Positions 36,558 through 45,063 are shown, counted from the first letter of the stretch. The stretch is DNA of 64,000 nt from an uncultured Lachnospiraceae bacterium (GCA_947564645.1 CANOCU010000002.1:62001-126000), one strand, 5' to 3'. Notes: generated by a model from the letters alone, not told the origin. Made by a program: numbers and translations.

Positions 36558-37880
36558 ATGCAAGATCAGATCGGTGATTATGAAGAAGCGGTAAGGTATC
36601 TTGACGGACTTCCGAAATTTTATGAGAAAAGCCGTATGGAAAATACGGTCAGGTTCCTGGCCCATCTTGGAAATCCGGCACAGAACTGTAAAATCATACA
36701 CGTAGCAGGCACAAACGGAAAGGGTTCCGTTTGTGCTTATTTGTGTTCGGTCCTTCAAGAAGCAAAGATCAGCGCCGGCATGTTCAGTTCGCCCCATCTT
36801 GTATCCTTGCGGGAACGTTTCCGGGTGAATGGAGAGATGGTGACCAAGGAAGAGTTTGCCGATGTTTTCCGATTTGTCAGAGAAAAACTGGAGACGCTCC
36901 CACAGGAATTATCCCAGGTATCTTATCGGACGTATTTCAATGAATTTCTGTTCTTTATGGCGATGGTACTCTTTGAACGCAGAGGTCTGGAATATGCAGT
37001 GTTGGAGACAGGGCTTGGCGGCAGGCTGGATGCCACAAACGCCGTGTCAGATAAGAAACTATGCGTGATCACATCGATCGGGTACGATCATATGGAATAT
37101 CTGGGAGATACTCTTTGGCAGATTGCGGCAGAGAAGGCGGGGATTCTGCGGCGGGGGGTTCCGGTGGTCTATCCTGTCAGACAGAAGGAAGTGGCCTGTC
37201 AGATAGAAGAATGTGCGTCCAGGATAGGGGCAGAAACGATTCCTCTGCCAAAATGGGCGATAAAAGAAATAAAGATTCGGCACAAAACAATTGATTTTTC
37301 TCTTCATTTAAACTATTATGGTTATATTGGTTTTACTGTGTCCATGCCGGCCATCTATCAGACGGAGAATGCGTCGCTGGCGGTTTTGGCGCTCACAAGA
37401 CTGGCAGATGAACGGATCACGGTACCTGTGCTTCAGGCCGGTATCCGTAAGACTGTCTGGGAGGGCAGGATGGAGGAGATATTGCCGTCGGTATACCTGG
37501 ATGGCGCCCATAACATAGACGGGATCAGGGCATTTCTGGAGACAGTACGATCGCACCCCTGTGGGGGGCAGCGGAAATTACTATATTCTGTTGTGAGAGA
37601 TAAAGAATATCGGGTGATGACAGAGGCGGTTGCCTTGTCTGGCCTGTTTGATGAGATCGGCGTGGTGCAGCTTAAGGATAAGCGCGCCCTGCCGCTTATG
37701 GAGCTGGAAGATTCCTACAGGCAGTATACAGGATTTATATGCAGGGCTTATGCAGATCTGGATGCAGCTTTTCAGGAGCTGGTACAGGATAAGGATGACG
37801 AGGATATGGTGTATATTGTCGGTTCATTATATTTGGCGGGCGAGATCAAAGCCCTTTTAAGGAGGCCTCGGCATGATTAA
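36558..37880 (+). CDS. folC: Folylpolyglutamate/dihydrofolate synthase
   Basis: A 440-residue Mur-ligase-fold enzyme that adds glutamate to folates (and possibly to dihydropteroate). Canonical FolC motifs are intact: AGTNGKGSVCAYL (P-loop), SSPHLVSLRERFRVNGE (omega loop), ETGLGGRLDATN, SIGYDHMEYLGDTLWQIAAEKAGI, and LDGAHNIDGI near the C-terminal domain. The start is supported by GGAGGTGCAGGG. It overlaps the next small gene by 8 bp. This canonical copy matters because a second, divergent FolC-like enzyme lies in the sporulation locus at 42.3 kb. Confidence 0.95.
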   Translation: MQDQIGDYEEAVRYLDGLPKFYEKSRMENTVRFLAHLGNPAQNCKIIHVAGTNGKGSVCAYLCSVLQEAKISAGMFSSPHLVSLRERFRVNGEMVTKEEFADVFRFVREKLETLPQELSQVSYRTYFNEFLFFMAMVLFERRGLEYAVLETGLGGRLDATNAVSDKKLCVITSIGYDHMEYLGDTLWQIAAEKAGILRRGVPVVYPVRQKEVACQIEECASRIGAETIPLPKWAIKEIKIRHKTIDFSLHLNYYGYIGFTVSMPAIYQTENASLAVLALTRLADERITVPVLQAGIRKTVWEGRMEEILPSVYLDGAHNIDGIRAFLETVRSHPCGGQRKLLYSVVRDKEYRVMTEAVALSGLFDEIGVVQLKDKRALPLMELEDSYRQYTGFICRAYADLDAAFQELVQDKDDEDMVYIVGSLYLAGEIKALLRRPRHD

Positions 37881-38040
37881 TTTTGAAGAAGAATTGAAGA
37901 AATTCCATCCCAGTTTAGAGGTTGAGGATGCGGAGGAAGCGATTTACAATCAGGATTTGACAGATATGGCCGATCTGATGGTCAAGATCGTGAAAGAAGC
38001 TAAGAAATCCGAGATACAGGCAGGGATAGAGATAGAATAG
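37873..38040 (+). CDS. Small acidic protein of unknown function, 55 residues
   Basis: An ATG at 37873 lies inside the last codons of folC, with GGAGG at 37861-37865. The 55-residue product begins MINFEEELKKFHPSLEVEDA, is rich in Glu/Lys and has two predicted helices; no membrane segment or Cys. It ends 13 bp before the TPR gene, so the three probably form one transcript. Not recognised. The gene is compact, codon use is normal and start spacing is good, which argues that it is real. Confidence 0.7.
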   Translation: MINFEEELKKFHPSLEVEDAEEAIYNQDLTDMADLMVKIVKEAKKSEIQAGIEIE

Positions 38041-38053
38041 GGGACTGGCATAG

Positions 38054-39472
38054 ATGATTTGTTATCAGTGTGGATGTAGTCTGTCCGAACATGATTTTTG
38101 CACGAACTGTGGTGCCGATGTAGCCCTTTACAAAAAGATTATCTATATCTCCAATCGTTTCTATAATGAAGGATTGGAGAGGGCAAACGTCAGGGATCTG
38201 ACAGGTGCGATCACCAGTTTGCGGCAGAGTTTAAAATTTAACAAGAATAATGTAGAGGCACGTAATCTGCTGGGACTGGTGTATTTCGAGACCGGTGAAG
38301 TGGTGGCAGCGCTCAGTGAATGGGTGATCAGCAAGAATTTACGGCCCAAGAAGAATATAGCGGATGATTACATTGATATGATCCAGACGAATCAGAACCG
38401 TCTGGATACGATCAATCAGACGATCAAGAAATATAATCAGGCGCTCACTTACTGCAATCAGGACAGCCTGGATCTGGCAGTTATTCAGCTCAAGAAGGTG
38501 CTGTCTTTGAATCCCAGATTTATAAGGGCGCATCAGCTGTTGGCGCTTCTTTATATCAACAACGAGGAGTGGGAGAAGGCCAAGCGGGAACTGACCAAGT
38601 GCCGGGAGATCGATACGAATAATACTGCGACACAACGCTATCTGAAGGAAGTGGACGAAATGCTGCTTCCGGAGGAGGGGGTCAAGCAGACGCCTCGTAG
38701 GAAACAGAAGTCGGACGATGTGGTCAAATACCAAAGCGGCAATGAGACGATCATTCAGCCGGTCAATATCAGGGACGGCAAGGGAGTCACCTCGCTGCTG
38801 AATCTGGGAATCGGTGTTATTATCGGGATTGCGATTGCAATATTCCTGATTCTGCCAGCCAGAATACAGGCGTCCAGAGCGGATATCGATGAGGATCTGC
38901 GCAAGGTGGGTGAACAGTTGGATACCAAGACGGCCACCATTGATGAATTGCAGCAGCAGATCAATGAACTGACGAAGAATAACGGCGATCTGCAGCAGGA
39001 TCTGGAGGCGTATCTTGGGACTGATGGTAAGTTGCGTTCGGTGGAGAGTCTGTTGAAGGCGGCGGATGCTTATCTGACCAATCCGGAGGAAGTGACCGTA
39101 GTAGCAGATTATCTGGAAGAGATCGTGCAGGATGAGAATGAGGATACCGGCGATAATTCGGAATCCTTTGAGAGTCTGTACAATACGCTGCTTGCGCTCG
39201 TTGGGCCGAGTGTGGCACAGGCGTATTATGATGACGGTTATGAGGCATACAGACAGGAGAATTATGCCGATGCGATCCCGAATCTGGAAAAGGCATTCAG
39301 GTATGACGCTACCAACGGAGACGCACTTTATAATCTTGCAAATTCTTACTATCGTACGGGGGATGAGGAAAAAGCGAGGACTACGTACAGGCAGGTGATT
39401 GAGCTGTTCCCGGGTACGGAGAAGGCAAGTAAGTCGGAAGGCTTTCTGGAAGAGATGGGAACAGAGGATTAA
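38054..39472 (+). CDS. Zinc-ribbon TPR membrane protein
   Basis: A 472-residue protein. An N-terminal zinc ribbon (CYQCG...CTNCG, Cys3/6/16/19) is followed by about four tetratricopeptide repeats (40-200). A single membrane helix is near 250-275 (LLNLGIGVIIGIAIAIFLI), and a coiled coil follows (about 280-325). At least two C-terminal TPRs (about 390-460) end it, with YNLANSYYRTGDEEKARTTY. The topology puts the C-terminal repeats outside the cell if the ribbon is cytoplasmic. It may be a scaffold for envelope or sporulation complexes; function unknown. Confidence 0.8.
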   Translation: MICYQCGCSLSEHDFCTNCGADVALYKKIIYISNRFYNEGLERANVRDLTGAITSLRQSLKFNKNNVEARNLLGLVYFETGEVVAALSEWVISKNLRPKKNIADDYIDMIQTNQNRLDTINQTIKKYNQALTYCNQDSLDLAVIQLKKVLSLNPRFIRAHQLLALLYINNEEWEKAKRELTKCREIDTNNTATQRYLKEVDEMLLPEEGVKQTPRRKQKSDDVVKYQSGNETIIQPVNIRDGKGVTSLLNLGIGVIIGIAIAIFLILPARIQASRADIDEDLRKVGEQLDTKTATIDELQQQINELTKNNGDLQQDLEAYLGTDGKLRSVESLLKAADAYLTNPEEVTVVADYLEEIVQDENEDTGDNSESFESLYNTLLALVGPSVAQAYYDDGYEAYRQENYADAIPNLEKAFRYDATNGDALYNLANSYYRTGDEEKARTTYRQVIELFPGTEKASKSEGFLEEMGTED

Positions 39473-39524
39473 ATGCCTCAATGGCTTATAGAACAAAGGA
39501 ATAGAACAAAAAGACACGAAAGAG

Positions 39525-39553
39525 AAAGGACATGGCGTATGCCATGTCCTTTT
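39525..39553 (+). terminator. Intrinsic terminator after the TPR gene
   Basis: AAAGGACATGGC (39525-39536) pairs perfectly with GCCATGTCCTTT (39541-39552) over a four-base loop, followed by a T. The U-run is short. It separates the TPR gene from spoIIAA. A sigma-H-like sequence (AAAGGAATA at 39495, CGAAA at 39517) lies upstream of it but matches imperfectly. Confidence 0.75.
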
Positions 39554-39608
39554 CATAATGTCATTTTCTAAAAAAGAGCGGAAAAAATTGGAAAGGAGTT
39601 TACATAAT

Positions 39609-39917
39609 ATGGAAGAGTATAAAGTGATCGATAACTACCTGATGATAAGACTTCCGAATGAGATAGACCATCATAAATCGGTTGATATCAGTACAAAAGC
39701 GGATCGCTACATCATGACAAAAAAGGTGGGAAATGTTGTGTTCGACTTTGAGCGGACAACCTTTATGGACAGTTCGGGAATCGGAATTATTCTGGGCAGA
39801 TATAAGAAGATCGCCTGTTTTGGAGGCAAGGTGTATGCGATCAATGCGGACAGCCGGATCCGCAGGATACTGTTATTGTCGGGAATGCAGAATATCGTGG
39901 AGATCATTTCAAATTGA
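39609..39917 (+). CDS. spoIIAA: Anti-sigma-F factor antagonist SpoIIAA
   Basis: A 102-residue STAS-domain protein. The phosphorylation-site segment FERTTFMDSSGIGIILGRYK matches SpoIIAA, with the serine in DSSG. Unphosphorylated SpoIIAA binds SpoIIAB and frees sigma-F in the forespore. ATG 39609 has GGAAAGGAG upstream. It is the first gene of the spoIIA operon and is followed by spoIIAB after 23 bp. Length and motif are normal. Confidence 0.96.
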   Translation: MEEYKVIDNYLMIRLPNEIDHHKSVDISTKADRYIMTKKVGNVVFDFERTTFMDSSGIGIILGRYKKIACFGGKVYAINADSRIRRILLLSGMQNIVEIISN

Positions 39918-39940
39918 ATGGATTCAGAATGGAGGACAGG

Positions 39941-40429
39941 ATGATAGAAGTTATTGATAAGAGAAATACAAGTAAAATAACAAATGAAATGCGGATGGAA
40001 TTTGCGGCGTTATCGGATAATGAAGCTTTTGCCAGAATGGCGGTAGCCGCTTTTATCACACCGCTAAATCCCACACTGGAGGAGATGTCGGATGTGAAGA
40101 CGGCGATTTCCGAGGCAGTGACTAATGCGGTGATCCATGGATATGAGAATCGCAATCATATGGATGACAGGGTATCCATGACATGTACGTTGCGGGGAGA
40201 TGTTCTGGAGGTGGAGATCTCAGACCGGGGTATTGGCATTGAGAATGTAAGCCTGGCAATGGAACCTTTGTATACGTCGAAGCCGGAGCAGGACCGGTCG
40301 GGCATGGGGTTTGCCTTTATGGAAGCCTTTATGGACAACCTGGAAGTGGAGTCGGAAGTGGGAAGTGGGACGTTTGTTCGGATGTGCAAGAAGATCGGCA
40401 TCAGTTCCTGGATCGACAGTGAGGAATAG
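39941..40429 (+). CDS. spoIIAB: Anti-sigma-F factor / serine kinase SpoIIAB
   Basis: A 162-residue GHKL-type serine kinase that holds sigma-F inactive and phosphorylates SpoIIAA. The N box is AISEAVTNAVIHGYENR, the G1 box VEISDRGIGIENV and the G2 region RSGMGFAFMEAF. ATG 39941 is chosen for the GGAGGA just upstream; ATG 39929 is in frame. The next gene, sigF, starts 3 bp after the stop, as in other spore formers. Confidence 0.96.
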   Translation: MIEVIDKRNTSKITNEMRMEFAALSDNEAFARMAVAAFITPLNPTLEEMSDVKTAISEAVTNAVIHGYENRNHMDDRVSMTCTLRGDVLEVEISDRGIGIENVSLAMEPLYTSKPEQDRSGMGFAFMEAFMDNLEVESEVGSGTFVRMCKKIGISSWIDSEE

Positions 40430-40432
40430 CCG

Positions 40433-41209
40433 ATGGAAGAGACTGCCGTATTAATCGAACGATCACAGGCAGGAGATAAAGAAGCAAGGGAGACACTGAT
40501 CGAGGAAAATCTGGGACTTGTGCGCCATATCGTAAAACGTTTTGCAGGGCGGGGATATGATATGGAAGATCTGTTTCAGATAGGATGTATCGGCCTGATG
40601 AAGGCGATCGACAAGTTTGACCTGCAGTATGACGTAAGGTTCTCAACCTATGCGGTTCCCATGATCCAGGGGGAGATCAAGCGTTTCCTGCGGGACGACG
40701 GCATGGTGAAGGTCAGCAGGACATTAAAGGAAAACGGGTGGAAGATCAAGCAGACGGCGCAGCGCCTCTCCCAGAAGTTCGGGCGGGAAGCGACATTACA
40801 GGAATTGTCGGAAGCGACAGGGCTTACGACAGAGGATATCGTGATGGCGCTGGATGCCAATGTGGAGGTGGAATCGATCTATAAATCGGTGTACCAGTCG
40901 GACGGTAATGAGATCTACCTGGTAGATCAGGTGGTAAGGGGCAGCGGCGGCGTAGGTTATTCTACCATGGGACAGGCATCAGCAGGCGCAGCCAGTCTAT
41001 GTGAGGATACGGAGAAGGAAAAGGTGCTGAACCATATGCTGTTGGAGCAGCTTCTGGGGCAGTTGGATGAACGGGAAAGAGAACTGATCAGTATGCGGTA
41101 TTTTCAGGATAAGACACAGGTGGAAGTGGCCAGATGCATGGGGATAAGCCAGGTGCAGGTGAGCCGCATGGAAAAACGTATCCTATTGCAGATGCGGCGG
41201 GAAGTATGA
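40433..41209 (+). CDS. sigF: Sporulation sigma factor SigF (SpoIIAC)
   Basis: A 258-residue sigma-70-family factor for early forespore transcription. Region 2 contains EENLGLVRHIVKRFAGRGYDMEDLFQIGCIGLMKAIDKFD and RFSTYAVPMIQGEIKRFLRDDG. Region 3 follows (TLQELSEATGLTTEDI). Region 4 has RELISMRYFQDKTQVEVARCMGISQVQVSRMEK. The order spoIIAA-spoIIAB-sigF gives firm identity. Unlike Bacillus, spoVAA does not follow directly. Confidence 0.97.
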   Translation: MEETAVLIERSQAGDKEARETLIEENLGLVRHIVKRFAGRGYDMEDLFQIGCIGLMKAIDKFDLQYDVRFSTYAVPMIQGEIKRFLRDDGMVKVSRTLKENGWKIKQTAQRLSQKFGREATLQELSEATGLTTEDIVMALDANVEVESIYKSVYQSDGNEIYLVDQVVRGSGGVGYSTMGQASAGAASLCEDTEKEKVLNHMLLEQLLGQLDERERELISMRYFQDKTQVEVARCMGISQVQVSRMEKRILLQMRREV

Positions 41210-41289
41210 TAGGATAAAGAGTAAAGCAGCGCCAAAGACTGCGTGAAGCAGGGTAAAGCAGGTACAGAGGATGAGAAAGGGGTATGCGC

Positions 41290-41469
41290 ATGGAGATGAG
41301 TACATTTCAGTATGAAGTTGTCAGTATTGATGGAGATTATGTACATTTGAGGCGGCTCGATCAGGAGAGTGAGGAGACGAAACTGGTTGCCAGGGCGCTT
41401 GTCCCGCCGGAGGTTGCGGAGGGAATGAAACTGAAATATGAAATGATGCAGTATGAGATTATGTCATGA
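41290..41469 (+). CDS. Small protein of unknown function, 59 residues
   Basis: A compact protein beginning MEMSTFQYEVVSIDGDYVHL, with a predicted small beta domain and a C-terminal helix; no Cys and no membrane segment. ATG 41290 sits 8 bp after AAAGGGG; ATG 41284 is also in frame. Its stop overlaps the ATP-grasp gene start by 4 bp (ATGTCATGA arrangement), so the two are translationally coupled. I do not recognise the family. The SIDGDYVHLRRLDQES pattern suggests an SH3-like barrel. It may be a partner or carrier for the two ligases downstream. Confidence 0.65.
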   Translation: MEMSTFQYEVVSIDGDYVHLRRLDQESEETKLVARALVPPEVAEGMKLKYEMMQYEIMS

Positions 41470-42317
41470 AGTTGACGGGATATTTAATCGAGAAATACAA
41501 TCGGATGATAAATGCCTATACATGCAACCGGCTCGTGGAGGAAGCCGGTCAGTTGGAAATTGATTTAAAGATCACAGGTGTTCATGATACCATAGTGACA
41601 CCGGATGAGATTATAAATGCCGGGGAAGCACTTGTGAGACGGGACTTTGTCATCAACCGCTATAAATGGGGAAAGATCAAGGACCATATCAATCAACTGG
41701 CAGGAAGAAGTTATAATGAGAGAGAGAATTACAATATCTACATCAATAAATATGAACAGCTGCGAAGGCTTCATTCGGACAGTTTTCTTGTACCACGCTA
41801 TTTATTGGGAACAGTATTTTTGCCATATGAAGAGATCGTCTGCAGGATCGGACAGCCTTTCGTCGCCAAGGGACTGGAAAGCTCCATGGGGGAAGAGATT
41901 TTTCTGATAGAAAGAAAGGAGGATTTGGGGGAGTTATCCCGCAGATTTGCTCCCGGAAAGGAGTGGCTTTTTGAAGAATTCATAGAGACCAGTTACGGAA
42001 AGGACATGCGCTTCTACAGTATCAGGGGTAAAGTGATGGCCTGTATGCAGAGAAGTTCGCAGGGGGATTTCCGGGCAAATGTTGCTTTGGGGGCCAGTGT
42101 AACGCCATACGAGATCACGCCGGGGATCCGGCAGGCCGCCAGGGATATTTATGAGCAGACAGGGTTGGACTTTTTAGGAATAGACCTGCTGTTTGGTCAT
42201 GATAAGCCGTATTTTTGTGAGATTAATGTGATGCCTGGGATAGAAGGCATCGAAAAGGCAACCGGCGTGAATATAGCGCGCCAGATCATGGAAACAATAA
42301 GAAGAGATTTTGCATAG
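41466..42317 (+). CDS. RimK-like ATP-grasp ligase, sporulation-locus
   Basis: A 283-residue predicted ATP-dependent carboxylate-amine ligase. The N-terminal pre-ATP-grasp domain (1-85) is followed by NKYEQLRRLHSDSFLVPRYL, then PFVAKGLESSMGEEIFLI (ATP-binding strand and glycine loop) and WLFEEFIETSYGKDMRFYSI. The metal site is near the C-terminus in GIDLLFGHDKPYFCEINVMPG. This is the RimK/glutathione-synthetase-like fold, which joins amino acids such as glutamate or alanine. It is coupled to the 59-residue gene, and one base separates its stop from the Mur-like ligase start. Substrates unknown. Confidence 0.85.
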   Translation: MKLTGYLIEKYNRMINAYTCNRLVEEAGQLEIDLKITGVHDTIVTPDEIINAGEALVRRDFVINRYKWGKIKDHINQLAGRSYNERENYNIYINKYEQLRRLHSDSFLVPRYLLGTVFLPYEEIVCRIGQPFVAKGLESSMGEEIFLIERKEDLGELSRRFAPGKEWLFEEFIETSYGKDMRFYSIRGKVMACMQRSSQGDFRANVALGASVTPYEITPGIRQAARDIYEQTGLDFLGIDLLFGHDKPYFCEINVMPGIEGIEKATGVNIARQIMETIRRDFA

Positions 42318-42318
42318 G

Positions 42319-43623
42319 ATGAATAAAAAGGAAGCAGAGGATCTTGTATATAGATCTTACGTAAAAGCAGAGAGATATCAACAGTATGACGAAAAGGATG
42401 CCGTAAAGCGCAGGCCTGACCTGACCAGAGATATTATCCGGAAGAGAGCAGGTACGCCCGCCGTTGTGGTGACAGGAAGTAAGGGAAAGGGTTCCGTAGC
42501 CAGTCTGATCTCCCAGATTCTGCAGACCCGGTATAAGGTTGGATTGATGACAAGCCCGCACTTGGTTGATTTTTGTGAGAGATTTAAGATAAACGGACAA
42601 AATATCAGTGATGATGAATTTGTGCGGCAGATGGCATTGATCCAAAACGAGATAGAGGCGGTAGAGGCACACATCCCGGAGAATGTCTGTATCAGTCCTA
42701 TGGGGATTCAGGCAGATCTGGCGCTTGCCTTTTTTCAGGATCAGCATACGCAATACAATGTGTTTGAATGTGGCAAAGGAGCCCGGTTCGACGATGTCAA
42801 TAACGTCAGGCATGAATATGCGGTCATCAACAGCATTTTTCCGGAGCATACAAGAGAGCTGGGAGAAACGGTCGAAGCGATCGCAGAGGATAAGGCGTAT
42901 GTGATCACCGGAGAGCAGAAATGCGTTTATGTTGCAAGACAGAAGCCTTCCGTCATGAAAGTAATATGGGAGCGGGCAGACAGGCTGGGAACTTTCGTAA
43001 AAGTATATGGAAGGGATTTTTATGCCGGAAATATACGCTACAGCCATAAGGGCATGGTTTTTGACGCTGTGATAGAAGAGGAACGATATGCAGATATATT
43101 GGTTCCGCTATTAGGGGAGCATCAGGCCAGAAACTGTGTTTTGGCGATGGCGCTATGCAAAGACGTGTTGGGGGAACTGGATATAGACCGGGTGAAGGAA
43201 AGGGTTGCAGAGACTGACTGGCCCGGAAGAATGGAGGTCCTAAGCGCAGAGCCGTTTATCATGTTGGATGCGTGTATTGTTGCCGCAAGCTGCGATCCTG
43301 TGAAAGATGTGGTCAGACAATTGGGGATTGATGAAATAACGGCGATCATCGGCATTCCCGACGATAAGGATTATGACGGAGTGGCAGGATCCATGAAGGA
43401 GATCGCATCTGACATAATCCTGACGAGATCGCAAAATCCGCATTATGTATTTACGCAGCAGCAGCAAGCTGTATTGGCAGGGCGAGGCGTGGAAACCATA
43501 TGGGCAGATTCCATGGAGGAAGCCGTAGGAAAGGGCAGGGCGCTTGGCAGGCCGATCGTGATTCTCGGTACTACTTCCGTTGTCTCTGAGGTCAAGAAGC
43601 TTCAGCTGTCGGGGAAACTTTGA
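42319..43623 (+). CDS. FolC/Mur-like ligase, divergent, sporulation-locus
   Basis: A 434-residue Mur-ligase-fold protein. The P-loop TGSKGKGSVASL (about 52-63) and the omega segment TSPHLVDFCERFKINGQ (about 78-93) are FolC-like. ECGKGARFDDVNN replaces the FolC E-x-G-x-G-G-R-x-D-x-T-N segment. FPEHTRELGETVEAIAEDKAYVI keeps the histidine and lysine of the metal/carbamate region. The C-terminal domain shows LLGEHQARNCVLA and WPGRMEVL, but the DGAHN motif is replaced by DACIVAASCDP (about 317). With an intact folC at 36.6 kb, another substrate is likely. ATG 42319 is used; TTG 42310 is in frame. Confidence 0.82.
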   Translation: MNKKEAEDLVYRSYVKAERYQQYDEKDAVKRRPDLTRDIIRKRAGTPAVVVTGSKGKGSVASLISQILQTRYKVGLMTSPHLVDFCERFKINGQNISDDEFVRQMALIQNEIEAVEAHIPENVCISPMGIQADLALAFFQDQHTQYNVFECGKGARFDDVNNVRHEYAVINSIFPEHTRELGETVEAIAEDKAYVITGEQKCVYVARQKPSVMKVIWERADRLGTFVKVYGRDFYAGNIRYSHKGMVFDAVIEEERYADILVPLLGEHQARNCVLAMALCKDVLGELDIDRVKERVAETDWPGRMEVLSAEPFIMLDACIVAASCDPVKDVVRQLGIDEITAIIGIPDDKDYDGVAGSMKEIASDIILTRSQNPHYVFTQQQQAVLAGRGVETIWADSMEEAVGKGRALGRPIVILGTTSVVSEVKKLQLSGKL

Positions 43624-43687
43624 AGAAACAATGCAGACGGGAGGTCAGATTGTTTTTGAGGAGCAGATGGGAATGAGATGCCGGTCT

Positions 43688-43717
43688 GTATAAAATAGCA
43701 TAAGATCTTACATACTA
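43688..43717 (+). promoter_or_regulatory. Predicted sigma-G promoter of spoVAA
   Basis: GTATA (43688-43692), 18 bp, CATACTA (43711-43717) fits the Bacillus sigma-G consensus (GHATR, 17-18 bp, CATWHTA) at every defined base. It lies 95 bp upstream of spoVAA, which is a sigma-G gene in Bacillus. The match is by eye; related sigma-F sites are similar. Confidence 0.75.
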
Positions 43718-43812
43718 TAGGAAATGGTAAAGAAAGCGCCATTCCCTTTTTTTGCATGGAAAATTGCTGCTGGCGCACAGAAGAAATATCGAAAAGACAG
43801 AGGAGTTAAGTT

Positions 43813-44448
43813 ATGTCGACCACAAATGTGACAATCTATATGAATGCGCAGCAGAATGTTGAGCTGCAGTCGGAGGATGTGTATGTGAAAGATATTGGCA
43901 GTCTGACCTGCAGCGACGAGCATGTACTGGCCAGGGTGAAGACGATCAAGCTGCATCATTTTAAGAAGGACGAACCGAAGCGGCAGGTGATCAGTATGCT
44001 GAAGGTGATCGAAGAGATTGAAAAACTCTACCCCAATGTCAGTGTTCAAAGCATGGGTGAGGCAGAAACGCTGATAGAATACATTGATGTGAATAAGCAT
44101 AAGGGATTTGTACAGTGGATCAAGTTGGCTTTTGTGGCGCTGATCAGTTTCTTTGGCACGGCTTTCACGATTATGGCATTCCACAATGATATCGGTATCA
44201 ACGACGTCTTTTCCAAGGTATATGAGATGGTGATGGGACAGCCGGGGAACGGATACGGCATTCTCGAACTGGCTTATTCTCTGGGGCTGGCGATCGGTAT
44301 CATTGTGTTCTTTAACCATATCGGCGGCAGGCGGATCACCAAGGATCCGACACCCATCGAGGTGGAGATGCGCATCTATGAGGAAGATGTGAATAAGGCG
44401 CTGATCGCGACGGCAGATAGAGAGGGGAAGTCGATCGATGCGCAGTGA
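43813..44448 (+). CDS. spoVAA: Stage V sporulation protein AA
   Basis: A 211-residue SpoVAA protein: N-terminal soluble domain (1-95; VTIYMNAQQNVELQSEDVYVKDIGSL) and two or three membrane helices around 100-175. SpoVA proteins form the forespore membrane channel for dipicolinic acid uptake and release. The start has GAGGAG upstream. It is the first gene of the spoVA operon, preceded by a sigma-G-like promoter. The C-terminal tail (GGRRITKDPTPIEVEMRIYEEDVN) is conserved in the family. Confidence 0.92.
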   Translation: MSTTNVTIYMNAQQNVELQSEDVYVKDIGSLTCSDEHVLARVKTIKLHHFKKDEPKRQVISMLKVIEEIEKLYPNVSVQSMGEAETLIEYIDVNKHKGFVQWIKLAFVALISFFGTAFTIMAFHNDIGINDVFSKVYEMVMGQPGNGYGILELAYSLGLAIGIIVFFNHIGGRRITKDPTPIEVEMRIYEEDVNKALIATADREGKSIDAQ

Positions 44449-44565
44449 GAAGATACGATACATTGCAGGTAAGTGGTCTGTCGGATCGCAGTCTTACAGG
44501 TGAGAGGATCCGTAAGGTGCGATAATACGATGCGGATCAGGAAAAGAGGAGGAGAATGAGTACAG

Positions 44566-45063
44566 ATGCTTGGTAAGCAGATCTTATTGGGAGTCATCGG
44601 GGTCAGCAGCGGGCTGATCGTATCGGCGGGCGTATTTACGGTGCTGATCTCTGTGGGACTGATCCCGCGATTTGCGGGAAAAATGCATGTGGCGCGGAAG
44701 ATCTTTGTGCTGGAAGAGATGGTGGTATTCGGGACGCTGTTCGGCGGTTTTTTCAGTGTGTTCAGCGACTGGGGGATGATCGGTGCGTTTGTGCGGGAAC
44801 GTGAAATCTTTGGTAACAGAGCGACGGACGGGGTATGGAATCTGATCGGGACGGTGTTCCTGCTTGTGTTTGGGGTGTTCGCCGGTATCTTTGTTGGATG
44901 TCTGGCGCTTGCCATCGCGGAGATGTTGAATACGATACCGATTTTTGCGAGGCGGATCGGATTTAGGCATGGTCTGGGAATCGCGATCCTGGCGGTTGCG
45001 TTGGGGAAACTGGTCGGAAGTCTTGTGTATTTTACCCAACGGGTATTTCTGTATGGGGGATAA
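44566..45063 (+). CDS. spoVAB: Stage V sporulation protein AB
   Basis: A 165-residue membrane protein with four or five helices. It begins LLGVIGVSSGLIVSAGVF and includes FVGCLALAIAEMLNTIPIFARR, a SpoVAB hallmark. It forms part of the dipicolinic acid channel together with SpoVAA and SpoVAC. It is 117 bp after spoVAA and 91 bp before spoVAC. GAGGAG lies upstream, but a GAATGAGTAC stretch intervenes, so spacing to ATG 44566 is long. Confidence 0.92.
   Translation: MLGKQILLGVIGVSSGLIVSAGVFTVLISVGLIPRFAGKMHVARKIFVLEEMVVFGTLFGGFFSVFSDWGMIGAFVREREIFGNRATDGVWNLIGTVFLLVFGVFAGIFVGCLALAIAEMLNTIPIFARRIGFRHGLGIAILAVALGKLVGSLVYFTQRVFLYGG

Noticed and set aside
39495..39521. Sigma-H-like promoter for spoIIAA
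   Set aside because: AAAGGAATA and CGAAA resemble the consensus, but spacing is 13 and a terminator hairpin lies between it and the gene.
41466..42317. Annotating the ATP-grasp gene as RimK (ribosomal protein S6 modification)
   Set aside because: Only the fold and ATP motifs match; context is a sporulation locus and the N-terminal domain differs.
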